Shown: positions 21,701 to 34,530 of the stretch, piece after piece
Layout: each line of letters starts with the position of its first letter
Numbering within the stretch: position 1 is the stretch's first letter
Origin: Acanthaster planci
Taxonomy: Eukaryota > Echinodermata > Asteroidea > Valvatida > Acanthasteridae
DNA: 62,161 nt
Direction of reading: 5' to 3'
NCBI RefSeq assembly: GCF_001949145.1
Contig: NW_019091414.1
Span: 1,006,433 to 1,068,593, forward strand
Translations under genes and position numbers: made by a program
The notes under the pieces: generated by a model
The model's input: only the letters and a program-made list of their open reading frames with translations
Databases searched by the model: none
What the model was told of the DNA's origin: nothing

Positions 21701-23267
21701 CTATCCCCACGGTCTTAAAAACTGTGACCGAAATTGGATATGTCGATCGGTCCATTAGGGTCTCGATGCGCGTGTGAAATGAACCAAACAGTCACTCACG
21801 AAAACCTTTTTGTATCTGAGAATTTCTGATTACATATTAGTCTACCTCAAGCAAAATAATTATTGTTGTTTTCCACAATCCATATGAAAATTGAAAAATA
21901 TCAAACAACAAATAAACAAAAAGGAAAAAACACGAACAAAACCCTAGTTTCTGGTTAATTCATGTCGCAACACGGCTTCGCATCACGTGGGGAAATAAAA
22001 ATTTTTCATAGTTTTAGCACAATTGGCTTTTCTTTTAAGGTATTGGTTTTCCAAAGAAACTAAACCTGTCTTGTTTTCTTCAGAAGTCCCCGAACCGACA
22101 TTTTCTTAATATAACAGTGAGGTACTAGTTGTCAAAAAGGATGGAAACATTCAGTATATAATGAAGAAATTAAAAGACATAAAAAAAATCTGGCACAATT
22201 AAAGTAACCGCATTATTTCATGTCTCATTTGGCTTCCATTCCAAGGATTGAAGCAGCACCGAATATAAGTAATTATTTAGGTGATTCAGCTGTACAAAGC
22301 AATTATCGAGACGTAGATTCTAAAACTTACAAAAGTTGTTGACTTTAATCTGGTTCTAAAGATAACCGATCTTGAGAGACCAGACACTAATTTTTAACAC
22401 AGAATGGCATCATACGACAGTTTGTCATTGATTTGTTGACCCATTTTCAGCAAGTAGATATCTTAATTATACAGTTCATGAACATTGGACCTCTTCTTTG
22501 ATTATCAACTGAAAACAAAAATCCTCTTAAAAAAACACATTATATTGTACTGCACCAAAAATAAAGATACAGACAAGTAAGATCGTTTGATATGATATCT
22601 TTGGAGGGAAAAACTTCAACGTCCGAAGAGAAATACATGTAGAAACTCCTTGTTTCTCAGATAATTTCAAAGGTGTCTTTCTCGACCTTGCTCACTCTCG
22701 AATCTCTATTTTCAGATGAAGAACTTTTTGTGTTTTGCTCGAACCAATGAAGCATTGTTCATTCTTGACATCTTTTGTATATGTATAATGCTTATCTTAA
22801 CAGCTCTCATCACGCCGTCTTGAGCTTCTCTATATTTAATTCAATTCAATATTGACCTTGACGATAGCTTTTAATTTCATACCGTGTCTGTCAACAGGCA
22901 CATAAATAGGATGAGCTAAATCCAAGCAAACCTCAATTGTCCAAACCTTATTTCACTATCCAAGTCCGTATTGCACTTCAGAAAATGGGAACAAGAGGTT
23001 ACGGGAAGGCTACAAAAGAGATATGTTATGTTACTTCGAATTCATTTATTTATATTTCTATATATGTCTCCTTTTGTTAACTTTTCTTGCATAATGACCA
23101 GAATTATCGGACCATCACGATAACATCAAACATCCTGCATTTTGTGACATTCTCGTTTAAACTATGCAGAGTGTGCAAATGAAAGATTTATGTTCAATAG
23201 TGGGCTTTCCCTTACGCCAACAAACATTTTTGGAAATGCAGGGTTGTTCTACCCATCCCATACGACA
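18776..23267. other. intergenic, no gene seen
   Basis: About 4.5 kb without a splice-consistent coding chain. It contains CCAAT and CACGTG motifs near 20980-21030, a G-run at 21620 and several AT-rich stretches. No RNA gene was recognised. Confidence 0.5.
19394..19413. repeat. short hairpin, tatctcg / cgagata
   Basis: A perfect 7-bp stem with a 6-nt loop. Weaker complementarity extends outward (cgaagtgg and tagttccg). Origin unknown. Confidence 0.4.
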
Positions 23268-23337
23268 ATGACAAGTTGGTACCCCATGACAAGTTGGTAC
23301 CCCATGACAAGTTGGTACCCCATGACAAGTTGGTACC
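23268..23337. repeat. 18-bp tandem repeat, four copies
   Basis: Unit atgacaagttggtacccc repeats at 23268, 23286, 23304 and 23322 with no mismatch until the last copy ends in tacctt. There are no spacers. The open frame (VPHDKL repeated) is a consequence of the 18-bp period. Confidence 0.9.
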
Positions 23338-23601
23338 TTATATCACAGGCTCAAATCAGATAAACTTTATTCATATTAACACATACAATTCAAATGATCG
23401 ACGACAAACCTCAAAGGCCTTAATTCATTTTGTCATTTATCAACCTTTGCTACTTGGGTGATTTTTAACTCGTGACTGACAAAATTACAACTATCAACCG
23501 TGACAGGAAACGTGAATAAGATCGATCCATTCGGAAAACCTTCTCTATCGGGGCCTACCCATTCTTCCCGAAAAAAGTGGCATAATTGTAATGTTTGTGT
23601 T

Positions 23602-23634
23602 GATTTCCCACTCGATTATATCGAGTGGGAAATC
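23602..23634. repeat. perfect 15-bp stem hairpin with 3-nt loop
   Basis: The left arm gatttcccactcgat (23602-23616) and right arm atcgagtgggaaatc (23620-23634) are exact reverse complements around tat. Nothing nearby suggests a gene it would serve. Confidence 0.85.
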
Positions 23635-23999
23635 TTAATGTACATGTTTATTGTAGTTGTGATCTTTCATATTTTCTCACCAACTTCCGTCAAATAGTCA
23701 TTTCTATGCACGGTCAATGAAAAATATGATTTCTTGGACCCTAAAGTGAAAGTAGATATTTTGCAGGAACACTTTGATAAATCTTTACCAAAAATGGTAT
23801 CAAAACATACGTAAACCGATCAGTCTGGAACACACGCTTATTTGCAAACGCTAATAGGCCCAGAAATTCTTTTGTCATGAAGTTAGGGCAAAATTCTTTT
23901 AACCGTAATATTCATCATGCTTTCTTGAATGTTCCTCTTCATTTTGTCAGACACAACCTCTATCAAAATATTCCTCAGCAACCTTTTACAGGAGACGTT

Positions 24000-24174
24000 A
24001 ATACAGGCGATTCACAATAGTACGCTGTCAAGAGTTTGTAGTGCGTTGGCCAATCACAACGTGCGAAATCTGTCGACCCTTCCCAAACGCGCATGGGTCG
24101 ACAGATTTCGCGCAATGTGATAGGCCAAAGCGTTGCAAACTCTTGGAGGCACACTATTGTGAATTGCCCGTATT
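24000..24174. mobile_element. foldback MITE, copy 2
   Basis: Same element as 8214-8389, 175 bp. The left end is aatacaggcgattcacaata and the right end, reverse-complemented, is aatacgggcaattcacaata. The centre is tgtcgaccc...gggtcgaca flanking aacgcgcat. The arms match more closely here than in copy 1, so this copy is younger or better preserved. Confidence 0.85.
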
Positions 24175-26172
24175 GTGTGGACATGTTAACTGAACATTGT
24201 CACAATATGCACTGTGCGGACGTGTTTTGTTCACAGGTCTTCACAAGGTACGCAGAACCATGAACGTGGAAAAAAACATGCAACAATCTGGCACGAAAAC
24301 ATGACAATGGAATGGAAAAGAATATATATCTCCACGCCGCTCTTTTCAAAACAGTCCTGCTCATTTTTTAAAGTCAAGTATAGCCTATACTTCAAATGTT
24401 TCGCTTCACACTCTTGGCACTTTTTCTTTGGTCAGCCTCGAAACAATTTCACTAAAATATAGTCACCTGCTGCTAGTGCCTCCAACAACAACACGGCTTT
24501 GGATCTGCTAATACCTTTAAAGTCTACCCATCGGTGGTGTCGTTTTCCTAATCCGCTTCAGGCGCATTACGAGTCGGTATATACAGACATAGGCGGGTCG
24601 TCTCGCGGTCCCACACAAGACATTGACGACAACCCACACAGGCCTAACCCCTAACTGACGGCATTCTTTTGCACCAACCACCTCTAGAGCCCACGCCGTG
24701 CACACACACTCATCTTATTTTCGCAGAAGGCCACAGCATTTCCGGTGCCGTGTAAATTCATCACATCCTCCAGACATTCAGTAAAATAAAAAAAGGAACG
24801 TTCCTTCAGTCGTAATCGCTAAGCATCGGAGGAACACAGCACTTAGCTTACAACGAGTTCCCACGTATTTTGTCTGTGTTCATGGTAGAACACGTACTGT
24901 ACATCAAGTTTACATTCTGCAGTAATTGCATTGTTCCTGTTATACTACTTTTGCGTGGAAGGATTGTTTCAGCATGGATTCCGCCAGCAGTTACAGACAT
25001 TGAGGTCATTTGAACCATGTTTGAACTGACCGCACAGGCTTGGAGCTCGAGGAACGTCGGGGATATTGTGGTGTTGCAACCTTAATGATGTCTACGTACA
25101 CGTTTTAGCAGGTGTGTAAGACTTTGACTACATGTATTGCTTTATCGATGTAAATGTGAAAGAGCGTTGTTGGAAGGTGGATTTGAAAGAATTCAGGTGC
25201 GAATCCAGAGGGGTGGGCGGCATCCAACTCCCCTCTTGTATTGGCAACTTTTTTTAATGGGGCCTACGTGTCAAGGTTTGAGAAAGCACGAACTGTGCAG
25301 GGGTGTTATTTTGGGTGCTTGGTTAAGGACAAACAGATATTAAATAGCTTCACCAATGGCGACAACTATACATGGAGTACCCCCTCCCCCACAGGCCCCA
25401 TTCAAACAAAAATTTTCCACCTCCCCCAGCAAAAATCGTTTTTGTCAGTGCCGACAGCGCGTGTGATTTGGAACACTGATACTGATAGCTAGAGTGGAGA
25501 TTTAAAAAAAAATGGAGCTATCTTCCAAATGAAACTTTTGTTTAATTTTTGGGTCATGCACCAGCTTGGGCTGAAAAAATCCTCTGACTTCTTTTCCACA
25601 GGTATACCTGTATGTATGTAGGCCTATAGTCATGAGACCATGAGACATTCGGTCTTACTTATTTCAACCCACAACGAAACTTTAAGCTTGTTTTATAGCC
25701 TCAAAAGGCGTCTGAAAAGTTCTCATGTGTCATTCATGAGATTGACCGGAGGATTGCGATAAGAAAAGTAAAGCTTTGCATCCGGTCTCGTAATCCCTCT
25801 TGAAATCTTGTAGCACCACACTAATCCGCGCTTATCCCAGCTTTGTATCTTCTGGTATTGCCCTGTTGATTTATCTCTGTATTGTTCTCCTCGTTCTGAA
25901 GTTATCCGGTCATGAGAGATCTTCGTGACACTGACCGGCTGGTAAACGACGCCTTGTCTCGTGTCAGTTGAGATTAATCCAGACAGTAACCGAGACATAG
26001 CATTCTCGAACAAATCGTTCGTCGCTTTTGGCTGAAATAACCAAAGAATGTGCTGACGTTATTTCTCGGATATAAACTTTGAACAGGAAAGTCCGCAAAA
26101 ACTGCGCGCACGCGGCTCAACAGCTGGTTGAGAGATTGAATTATTCGAGGAAAGGACTGCAATGAACATTAT

Positions 26173-26550
26173 TGCTTTGTCCATGAAAATGATGAAGTTA
26201 TGAAGTTTCATTTTTATTAATGGGTTCTGTAACGTTCCTTGTGGTCTGTGAGATTGAAAAGAACTCATGGCTTTTCCATTTCCTGTTTCAAAAAAGGAAA
26301 ATCAGAAGAACCATGGGTGATTGAAAGTGATTAAAAATCGTCACTTCTTTTTTAGCAATTAAGCTCAGTGCTTTGTCCATGAAAATGATGAAGTTCTATT
26401 TATAAATTCAGTGATATTCCTTGTGCTCTGTTAGAGTGAAAGGGGAACTCAACCTTTCTCCATTTCCCTTTTTGATGAAGGGGAACCAAAAACCTCCAGT
26501 GATTGAAATGATTAAAATGTGATTCAAAATCCTCACCTCTATGTTAGCAA
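26173..26550. repeat. diverged direct duplication, period about 196 bp
   Basis: tgctttgtccatgaaaatga begins both copies (26173 and 26369). Further shared blocks are ttccttgtg-tctgt, tttctccatttcc-type, gtgattgaaa-tgattaaaa and tcac-tct---ttagcaa, in the same order. Divergence is substantial. Confidence 0.75.
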
Positions 26551-29322
26551 ACGATTTCGCGATGTAGTACATCCTTAAGTTTCAAGGGAATGTACAGATT
26601 ACTGGGAATCAAACAAAGAATCTTGAAAATTACATTTTTACATCTCATCGAAAGGCAGGCACAGTGTGGCAAAAATATCAAGCGGGATGTTGTAATTTTA
26701 ATCCAATTTTTTAGACTCTATAATACATCTATCTAGTTATTCTGAATCAGAATTACATGTATGTTAACTTTAATGAGTACACGACTCTCTTTAGTTTGCC
26801 GTAGTGCAAGCGACGCGTGAATTTATCCAATCGCATTTTTGAAAAAATTAAACCAAGCACGTGACTACATAACTTCCGTCATCAGCAGTGGAGAGTTTCT
26901 GGATGGGTTGGAAAAGTGCAAGGATCCAGGTCAGAGTAGGACTTCAAGTTTCTGAGAAAATGAGAAGAAACGAGACCCTAAGATGCCCGTTTTACAGCGG
27001 TGACATAAGGGGTTGGGCGGGGGGGGGGACACGACCAGGGGATGGGGGAGTTCCACAGTAAGAACACTTCAACACTCACTCATTGGGCCCAACGTGTAGT
27101 TAAAGGTACAAATGGTTAACATAAACATTTGAAACAGTTAGACTCTTAAATTTTCTTTGTTTGTTTGGTTTTTTTTTTGTTTTTTGTTTGTTTGTTGGGG
27201 TGTTTGTTTGTTTGTTTGTTCGTTTCCTGTCACCTATAAAGGTCTAGACATCAGTCGAGGAAATTGAGTCCCCTCAACCGGCATTTTTCCTTCTTTCTTT
27301 CTGAAAACAAAAGTAAAATATTCACCCACATCTTAAAAAAGATCTGACATAGCTGTATGTCTCAGTTCCCAGTGGTGCACCCGGGGGGGGGCGGGCTAGA
27401 CATCATGAGCTAATTTGCTACAGCTACAATTTATACTATAAAATTATACTGTCCTGAAAATTTTGCGTAATGTTTCGTAATGGCTGTGATGTATTCTCGT
27501 CAGATTTCTTCGGGTCTAAATTTGACCTAACACTGCCAGAAATAGTTCACTATCAGCACCGGAGCATTGTTAAGGTTCTTATCACAACTCCAAACCTATT
27601 TTCTGGTGTTTGTCACAAAAGGCAAAGTCTAAAATAGATCCTATTGGCCAAAGTTCTTTGATAAGGCCATACTCTTGTGACTGTGTTAAACCATGTATTA
27701 GCTTTCTGCAATCGACTTTTTCGAGAAGCGATAAAGTTTAATTCCAGGGTTTGCAATTGTTTTAATGATGCCGAAGTTTTAGCTGAATCTGGGAACTTGT
27801 TTATTCCAGCGTTAATCAGTTTTCCCCCAATATTACCGGGCTATGTGCATCTGCTTTGGGCACGCTAATTATGAGGTTTAGGCCATAACCCGTCACCTCA
27901 CGGAACTTGGTAGTTTCTAGCATTCTTTCACGTTCTTTTAGAACTAAGCCTCAAGCAAATTTTATTCGATCTAGATTACTCCCCTGCAACGTCTGGACCT
28001 TTAAAGTGAAACTCTCGTCTTACAGCATGTCATGAAATATCAAGGAGTTTGGGCCAAACACTTTTATATATACAACACCTGAATAAGTTGTCGTCATTTG
28101 ATTGGTGGATCGTCGATCACGTGCCAAAGAATCATTCGCCCCGCAACTAAAACAATCTTATCCACGAGACCGCGGCGCACGGTGAATAAAAATATTCTAA
28201 TTCACAAATACACGAAAATTTCTGAATTTTCTGAAAATTTCTGAAAGCGAGGATGTAAAACAGACTACATGTTTGAAATGATGAAATGATGCTCACGCAC
28301 CAACGGACACCGTCTAAAATTATTCTCACTATTTGCAACCATAATAAACGCTTTATGCTACATGAGACAGACCATGGACAGACCCAGTGGACTAGAAGAT
28401 CGCTTGTTATCATGGTCACAGAAACGAGTACAACGGGGACCAGTTTTACAGAGTTGCGAACGCCTATCTGCCGGTTTAATACCATAAGGACATTGACGTG
28501 TTGTTACACGCTGTGGAACTCGAATTGAATATATGGTGTATCCCTAGACAGTGGTAATGGAAAACTTGCGATTTTACTCGCAGCAACATTTTCTGCTGTG
28601 TCAGTAGTTTTCTGAAACTTCGCCATCAGTCCCGATCTGAATAATCATTGTTAATTTACGGGCGTTGACTAGAGCGCATCCCTAACCGCAAAGTTTTGCT
28701 AATCATTTTCTGCAACCAAGGATACTACCCCATCCATTTACACATAAGCATGCGTGATATGTGACGTGATCATTTCTATACGTGTGTCACGTAATTTAGG
28801 ATAACTTCAATAAGTTTTGGATAGCAGTAGAGTAGTGAAGCATATGTGTTGATTGCCTTTGATGTTTTGTCACTGAGGATGCAAATCCTGGGAGTCGTTT
28901 CTTTTGCTCCCAAACGTAAATTTCTATTCTAAGTTGTGTCGCATTTTATCAAATCCTACTTCTCGATCAACTAAGCACCACTTGACAAAACTAACCAGTG
29001 TAAAATGTTGTGATCATCATGTTATCTCCCAACCCGCTGCACACAGGCAAGCACTGAATGTTAGGTCGTGGTCCCATACAATGGACTTCAGATACTTAAC
29101 TGAGAAATGCCTGTTTGCTTATAGCAAAATACCCGTGAAAGGAATGTTTGCGTCTAAGGTCTTTTGTAATCATTAAGTGCTATCGAATTCGTGGAAAGTT
29201 GATCTTATGAGCTAAATGTTGGGCTATAAAAACCTAGGGATGTATTTCATATGAATTGTAAGTTGCCAACGCTGAGAATTGGTGGCAATACAACCTGCTC
29301 CGAGCGGAACAAAAGAGGGCGT

Positions 29323-29364
29323 GTTTTTTGTTTGTTTGTTTGTTTGTTTGTTTGTTTGTTTTTT
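29323..29364. repeat. (TTTG)n microsatellite
   Basis: About nine tttg units bounded by T runs. Confidence 0.9.
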
Positions 29365-29582
29365 GGTACTCAGCGCATAAGCGCGCGTTTATATTTGGAG
29401 ATCAATGCGCGTTTGACGCGGAGCACGCTGAGTACGCGTAACGAATTTATTCCTTAATGTATATTGACAATATAATGAAATTAGTAACATGTAATTGCCG
29501 AGCTGAAGCAGATTATATTCTTGTCAATATTCTGATCACGGTGCTTCGCAGCCCTTCCATATTTTTCTATTCCTTAATGCAT

Positions 29583-29779
29583 CCAGTTCGTAAGTGTGAT
29601 GTCACCTCCGTTTAAACCACGCCCACTGCACATGCACTGTACATAGAGTTACATACATTGATCACCGTTTACATGGAACCATGGAACCGGAAGTGAACGC
29701 GGAACTTCAGCGATAGTCCAATGGTAGCATGCAAATCGTGATGCGTCCGCCTTTTGTGACGAAGTCACTTACGAACCGG
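29583..29779. mobile_element. short TIR element, copy 1
   Basis: 197 bp with inverted termini: left ccagttcgtaagtgtgatg, and right end reverse-complemented ccggttcgtaagtgacttcg. It shares its whole length with 37514-37712 (gtttaaaccacgcccact, catggaaccatggaac, aacttcagcgat). It is non-coding and classed as a MITE by structure only. Confidence 0.7.
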
Positions 29780-31794
29780 ATGGTCTTTGCATACACGCAG
29801 AACGCATGCAAGGACCCACGTGGAAAATTTACAGCCACCTGTCTTTCTTTTGCCGCTAGGGGGTGCACATCAACTCGGGGCGAATTAATGGTCGAACTTG
29901 TGACCTTACGCGCACGCGCACAGAGTGAAAAAGGTGGCGTGATGGATGAACGTGCGCCGCCGCGTTGAGAACCGAATGCATGGGGATTGTGAAATCTGTC
30001 CATGGCAAATTTTCCAAGGACCTGCATGCGCAGTATGAAGACTTTGATTTTCATCCATGGTCATGATCAGATCTCTGAACTCTAAAAATGCCAAACCCAC
30101 ATAATACGCTACGGGTATGGCTACAGCAAGCAATCATACCGCGTATGCCTATATAATAAGCGAATTGGTAGCTGCTTCCTTTTCCTGTGCACAGACTCAG
30201 CGTCGAGGCACGAACCTGTTTTTTTTTCTCCTGCACGTGTACGGTTGAGGCCTAGTCTTTTGGATGCACCCTACCTCACCTGGGGGACGCTCTTTCTAAA
30301 AAATCTTTGATCGCTCGAAACCCTCTTCAAGGTACCGAGCCCATAATTTGTAGTTATCCAAAAACTAACTGACGACGTTACTGTTGAAAAGTCAGCTTCG
30401 TTTTATAGGGCCGCCAACTCGCTGTGAAATTCGTCTGCTCAGCGCATGACATCGCCTAGCATTCAACTGAACGTGAGAACTGAATTCAGGCGCACATTTT
30501 AGCATGAAGTATATTGTCAGCAGCGTTTGATCTAAAATCGAAATCTTAGAATTTTTTCCTCTCGGAAAATGTGATACCAGCATTCAATGTGCTGAAAATT
30601 CACCGGGTTTGTTCTAAGCATCCTTCCTTAGATTTGAGGTATTTTTTGCCTCAAAGAGACAAAATGATGGACTGTATCTTTACCTAGAATGCCCATTTGA
30701 ACAAACTAATCTAGGTTGAACGAACATTATTATAATAATCAGCAGTGATTTTTACTTTCCACATCTGTATCCTGTGTAATGAGAGCGTCGTACTGTAGTC
30801 TGCCATATGATATGGTTGCTTTCTTTCCAACATCTGTTTACTTTTTTTTTTTTTTTTTTTACATAAATCCAGCCATTATGCATCCCATTTTAGCAACGCG
30901 TTATAAATATTTTCAGCTACATCAGCCGATTGTGTGGGCGTGTCTAAACTGCTTACAGGCTTATTGCTTTCATTCACGAGAGATTTCTGATTGGTTGGCT
31001 TAATCTTTGCTCTCAGCCAGTGGTAGTAAAGCTTTGGTTCCATTAGGTTCAATGTCCAATCGTGGTTGGTATAAAGGAATTCTACACGAGCAATGCCAAT
31101 GCAGGAGGTTCTTTGCGAGGTACGGTAACGCACGAGCAGATCCAGTCGAAAACTGACCTCGCGTTTGGAGTTCGTCTTCCCTTGCCCTCATCTGCAACTC
31201 TGTTGCTCTGAGTAAGGAAAGCATGACTTAATTGAAGTTAATTGGACTGTGCCGCTTTTTGAACAGACAGCTACACGATGCGATTGCACGATGGATCTGT
31301 GGAGTCATGCTGTCCCATCATCCTTTCTAGTTTCTAGTTTTTGTGTCTAAACGTCACCCGTTCCGTCGCTTGTCGCGTCGCTTATATCGAGAAAAATGTT
31401 CTGTCTGCAAGAAATCTTGTCAAAAAGATACTGCATCACTGAACCGCCTCTTCTACAGGTCAGGGTGATAGCGAAGGTATAATTACCGCTATACCATGAT
31501 GCACGACGAGGCGTGATGGTGTGATGCAACGGACGATGGATGGAGCGACGATGGGACACCAAAAATCTGCAAGAGCAAAAAGATGACGCGATGCACAGCG
31601 CAGTGAACAAGCGTTTACTGTTTTATCAACATGATACCATACTCCCAAATTCAATCAAAGAAAACAGCTCCACAGTGCTTTTAAATGTTTTGTTTGAATG
31701 TGTATAAACATTTCCCGGTCGTATCATTCAGGCTTTTGTTTTGTGTATTTTATTTTTGCAGCTTTGAGGTGTAGTCTCTATTTCAGTAACCACC

Positions 31795-33683
31795 ATGGAT
31801 ATCGTTCTGAACGTCGCGGATGACTATATCTTTGACAAGTATAACGTGTACCCTGTGAGCTGGTCCAACGACTACTGGCTCCGGCAGGTCGCCAGCTTAT
31901 ACGTGTTGACCTGTATCTCTGCAGTTGGCCTTTACCTTGTCTCTGCCAGCTTCAATTACTATGTCCTGTTTGATCATCGACTGGAGAAGCATCCATTATT
32001 TTTGAAGGTGGGTACCGGTATCACATCCTAGACAGGGAGTTCTGTGCATATTTATCACTGAAACAGCGTTTACTTTGATTTGAAGGATTCGTGGAATGGC
32101 CATTCAATAGATTTGGCCATTTTAGTGACAAATTACAACTTGTCTGTAGTCAATCTTTCACTGAAGAAACATAACTCAGTGTGATTGGCATTTCCAAAAT
32201 CGCATTTTGTTATTAACGTGCAGAGTCGAGTCATCAAATCCAAGTTTACCGTCTATATAGGCCTACTTCGTTGAGTGCATAAATTGGTTGAGTGCAAGCT
32301 GAGTGCAGGCAGACTGTGTCATGGGGTCACATCCGAGTCTTTGACTTCAAATACGAGTCGTGTACATCGCTCAAAGTAAATAACAAAATAGGTGTAAAAG
32401 TTGAGAAAATTCTAACATACGTAACATGGTCGTATGCTGTACTAAACAATGACGTTTTCATGATTTTCCTAATTAAAAGGGTATAACGGAAAGACACCTT
32501 AATTTTCACTGTTTTGTTCAGGAGAACTTTTCCACACAACAGGTACAATCCCGTTCCTTTTACTGCAGTTCTTATGTACAACCATTCCAACATTGGTCAT
32601 TAACTCTACATTTCGGAATAATTGTACTCTAGTGGACCTAGATTTTCTCTTTTTGTTTGCAATTACAGAACCAAAAACGGCGGGAAATTATGACCTCCAT
32701 ACTGATCCTTCCCGTGATTGCTGTCCTAACTGTGGCCATGTTCTTCATGGAAGTACGAGGCTACAGCAAACTCTTCGACGGCTTACCGAGTGGGGAGCTG
32801 GGTAAGTGAAACTGCAGAATTGTAGCGTCTGTACCAACAATATTTAATCAATTGTAGGGGGATTTAGTCCCGACATGTTTAACAATATAAAGTTAATTGT
32901 TGCGATGCATGTAACACCTATGTGCCATTACATGCTTAAGCTAATGCCACGCGCTTCTTAGGTGCGCCAACTTAAAGAGTTCGTCCACGTTATTTACTAC
33001 GTGGAGTTCTGTTTCTGTTCAATTCTAAGACGCAAGTCCATCGACAATGCGTGAATGGTTGCACGGCTTAAAGCAAGAATTGGATCTCATGATAAAGCTG
33101 ATTTTGGAATCTTGTTGGCCTGTGTTTTAGCAGAACACCACAGTGTTTGACAACATACTTTTTTCTTCTTTATTGATTAGGTTGGCTGTTGATCGCCCGA
33201 GACATTGCTGGTTTCGTCTTTTTCACTGACTGTGCCATCTACTGGATCCATCGCTGGATGCATCACCGTCTGGTCTACAAACACATCCATAAGATGCATC
33301 ATATCTGGAAAGTTCCAACTCCTTTCGCAAGCCACGCCTTCCACCCCATCGATGGATTTTTGCAGAGCCTACCCTACCATCTCTACCCCTTCATCTTCCC
33401 GCTCAACAAATACGCCTATTTGGTCCTCTTCGTGTTGGTAAACATCTGGACCATCTGCATCCACGATGGTGACTACCGGGTACCAACGCTGCTCAGACCG
33501 TTCATCAATGGCTCTGCGCATCACACCGATCATCATCTGTACTACAACTACAACTATGGTCAGTATTTCACCCTGTGGGATCGCATAGGGGGCTCCTTCA
33601 AGACACCATCAGCATTTGAAGGGAAAACCTTAGTGGATGAGATCTTGGAGAAACAGAGGAATACGAAAAATCATGTGGAGTAA
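31795..33683 (+). CDS. SC5D: sterol C5-desaturase (lathosterol oxidase)
   Basis: This ER membrane di-iron enzyme introduces the C5 double bond of delta-7 sterols (lathosterol to 7-dehydrocholesterol). Exons are 31795-32007, 32669-32801 and 33181-33683. All junctions are GT-AG and in phase, giving 282 aa (human SC5D is about 299). All three histidine clusters of the fatty acid hydroxylase/sterol desaturase family are intact: H139-RWM-HH144, H152-KM-HH156 and H229-HTD-HH234. There is also the conserved SHAFHP-x-DG at 167-174. Hydrophobic segments lie near residues 30-52, 79-98, 118-138 and 183-210. The ATG has a good context (accATGG). An acceptor just upstream implies a 5' non-coding exon. Nothing suggests decay. 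Confidence 0.93.
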
Positions 33684-34524
33684 TTGGACTGATTAAAATG
33701 TGTGGCGCTATTAGCATTGAACTTTGAAATGAAGAGAACATGTGAACGGCCATACATTAAACTTTTTGTGACGGTAATGTCGCAGTTGGACTTTGAAATG
33801 AGACAAATGTGAATTTGATCATTTCTGATGGTTCATTACTAGCATTTTACTCGCATTTCGAAGTTTGAGTGTGAACTATGTATTACTTCAAAACGTCTTC
33901 CATTACGTACGACCATTGTCATACGATGGTTGGCTTTGGTAAGCTTTCAAGGGCGGAACCAAAATTGAAAGTAAGATGGGGATCTGATCCGTTTGTTGAA
34001 AGGTGACGATTTTTGCTGAAAAATTAAAAGCACGGTTGGCTTAAAGTTGTTTGATTTCGCCCTTGGTAGCTAGGCGTTTTATATTTATTCATAATTTTCT
34101 CTGCAATATAAAGTTGTACATATGAAAAAGACAAGGTATTTTGAATTGGCTGCTTTTGTTTTACTCTAAATTTTACACTGATTGCTCTTCTGCTCAAAGG
34201 CTTTGAAGTAGATCATAAAATGGGTTGGATTAGCTGATAAAGAAAATCTTTGTTTTTGCGACATTTGCATGCACTGTGATCAAAAATAATGGTCATCTAG
34301 AGGCTTATGTAAATATCAAACGCAACAAAGTCTATCGTGCATAAAAGTGTATAAAATACATGTACAATGATAAAGTAGAACAGCTGATGCACATTCTGTG
34401 AAAAACAATTGGGAGGTCATGTTGGCGTAGATGCAAGGTCCAGTTTGAACATTTGGTTCTCTTGAACGTTATGAACAATTTGGTGCGAATTTAGATGTTT
34501 CCTCGTTTATATGACACGTAAACA

Positions 34525-34530
34525 AATAAA
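34525..34530 (+). terminator. candidate SC5D polyadenylation signal
   Basis: AATAAA in aaacAAATAAAagtc, about 840 bp after the stop codon. This is a plausible but unproven end of the 3' UTR. Confidence 0.4.

Larger units (their letters stand above)
24175..31794. other. intergenic and SC5D upstream region, no coding gene seen
   Basis: About 7.6 kb. It includes a diverged tandem duplication (26173-26550), a TIR element (29583-29779), T/G-rich tracts (27150-27222, 29323-29364) and a poly-T at 30842-30860. SC5D must have an upstream non-coding exon here, because an acceptor (tttttgcag, ending 31761) lies 33 bp before its ATG. I could not place that exon or the promoter. Confidence 0.5.

Noticed and set aside
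23268-23337. CRISPR-like short repeats
   Set aside because: The units are directly adjacent with no spacers, and the genome is eukaryotic; it is a simple tandem repeat.
29712-29782. tRNA/SINE-like A box (tagtccaatgg)
   Set aside because: There is no B box at the expected distance and no cloverleaf; the segment is the interior of a TIR element.
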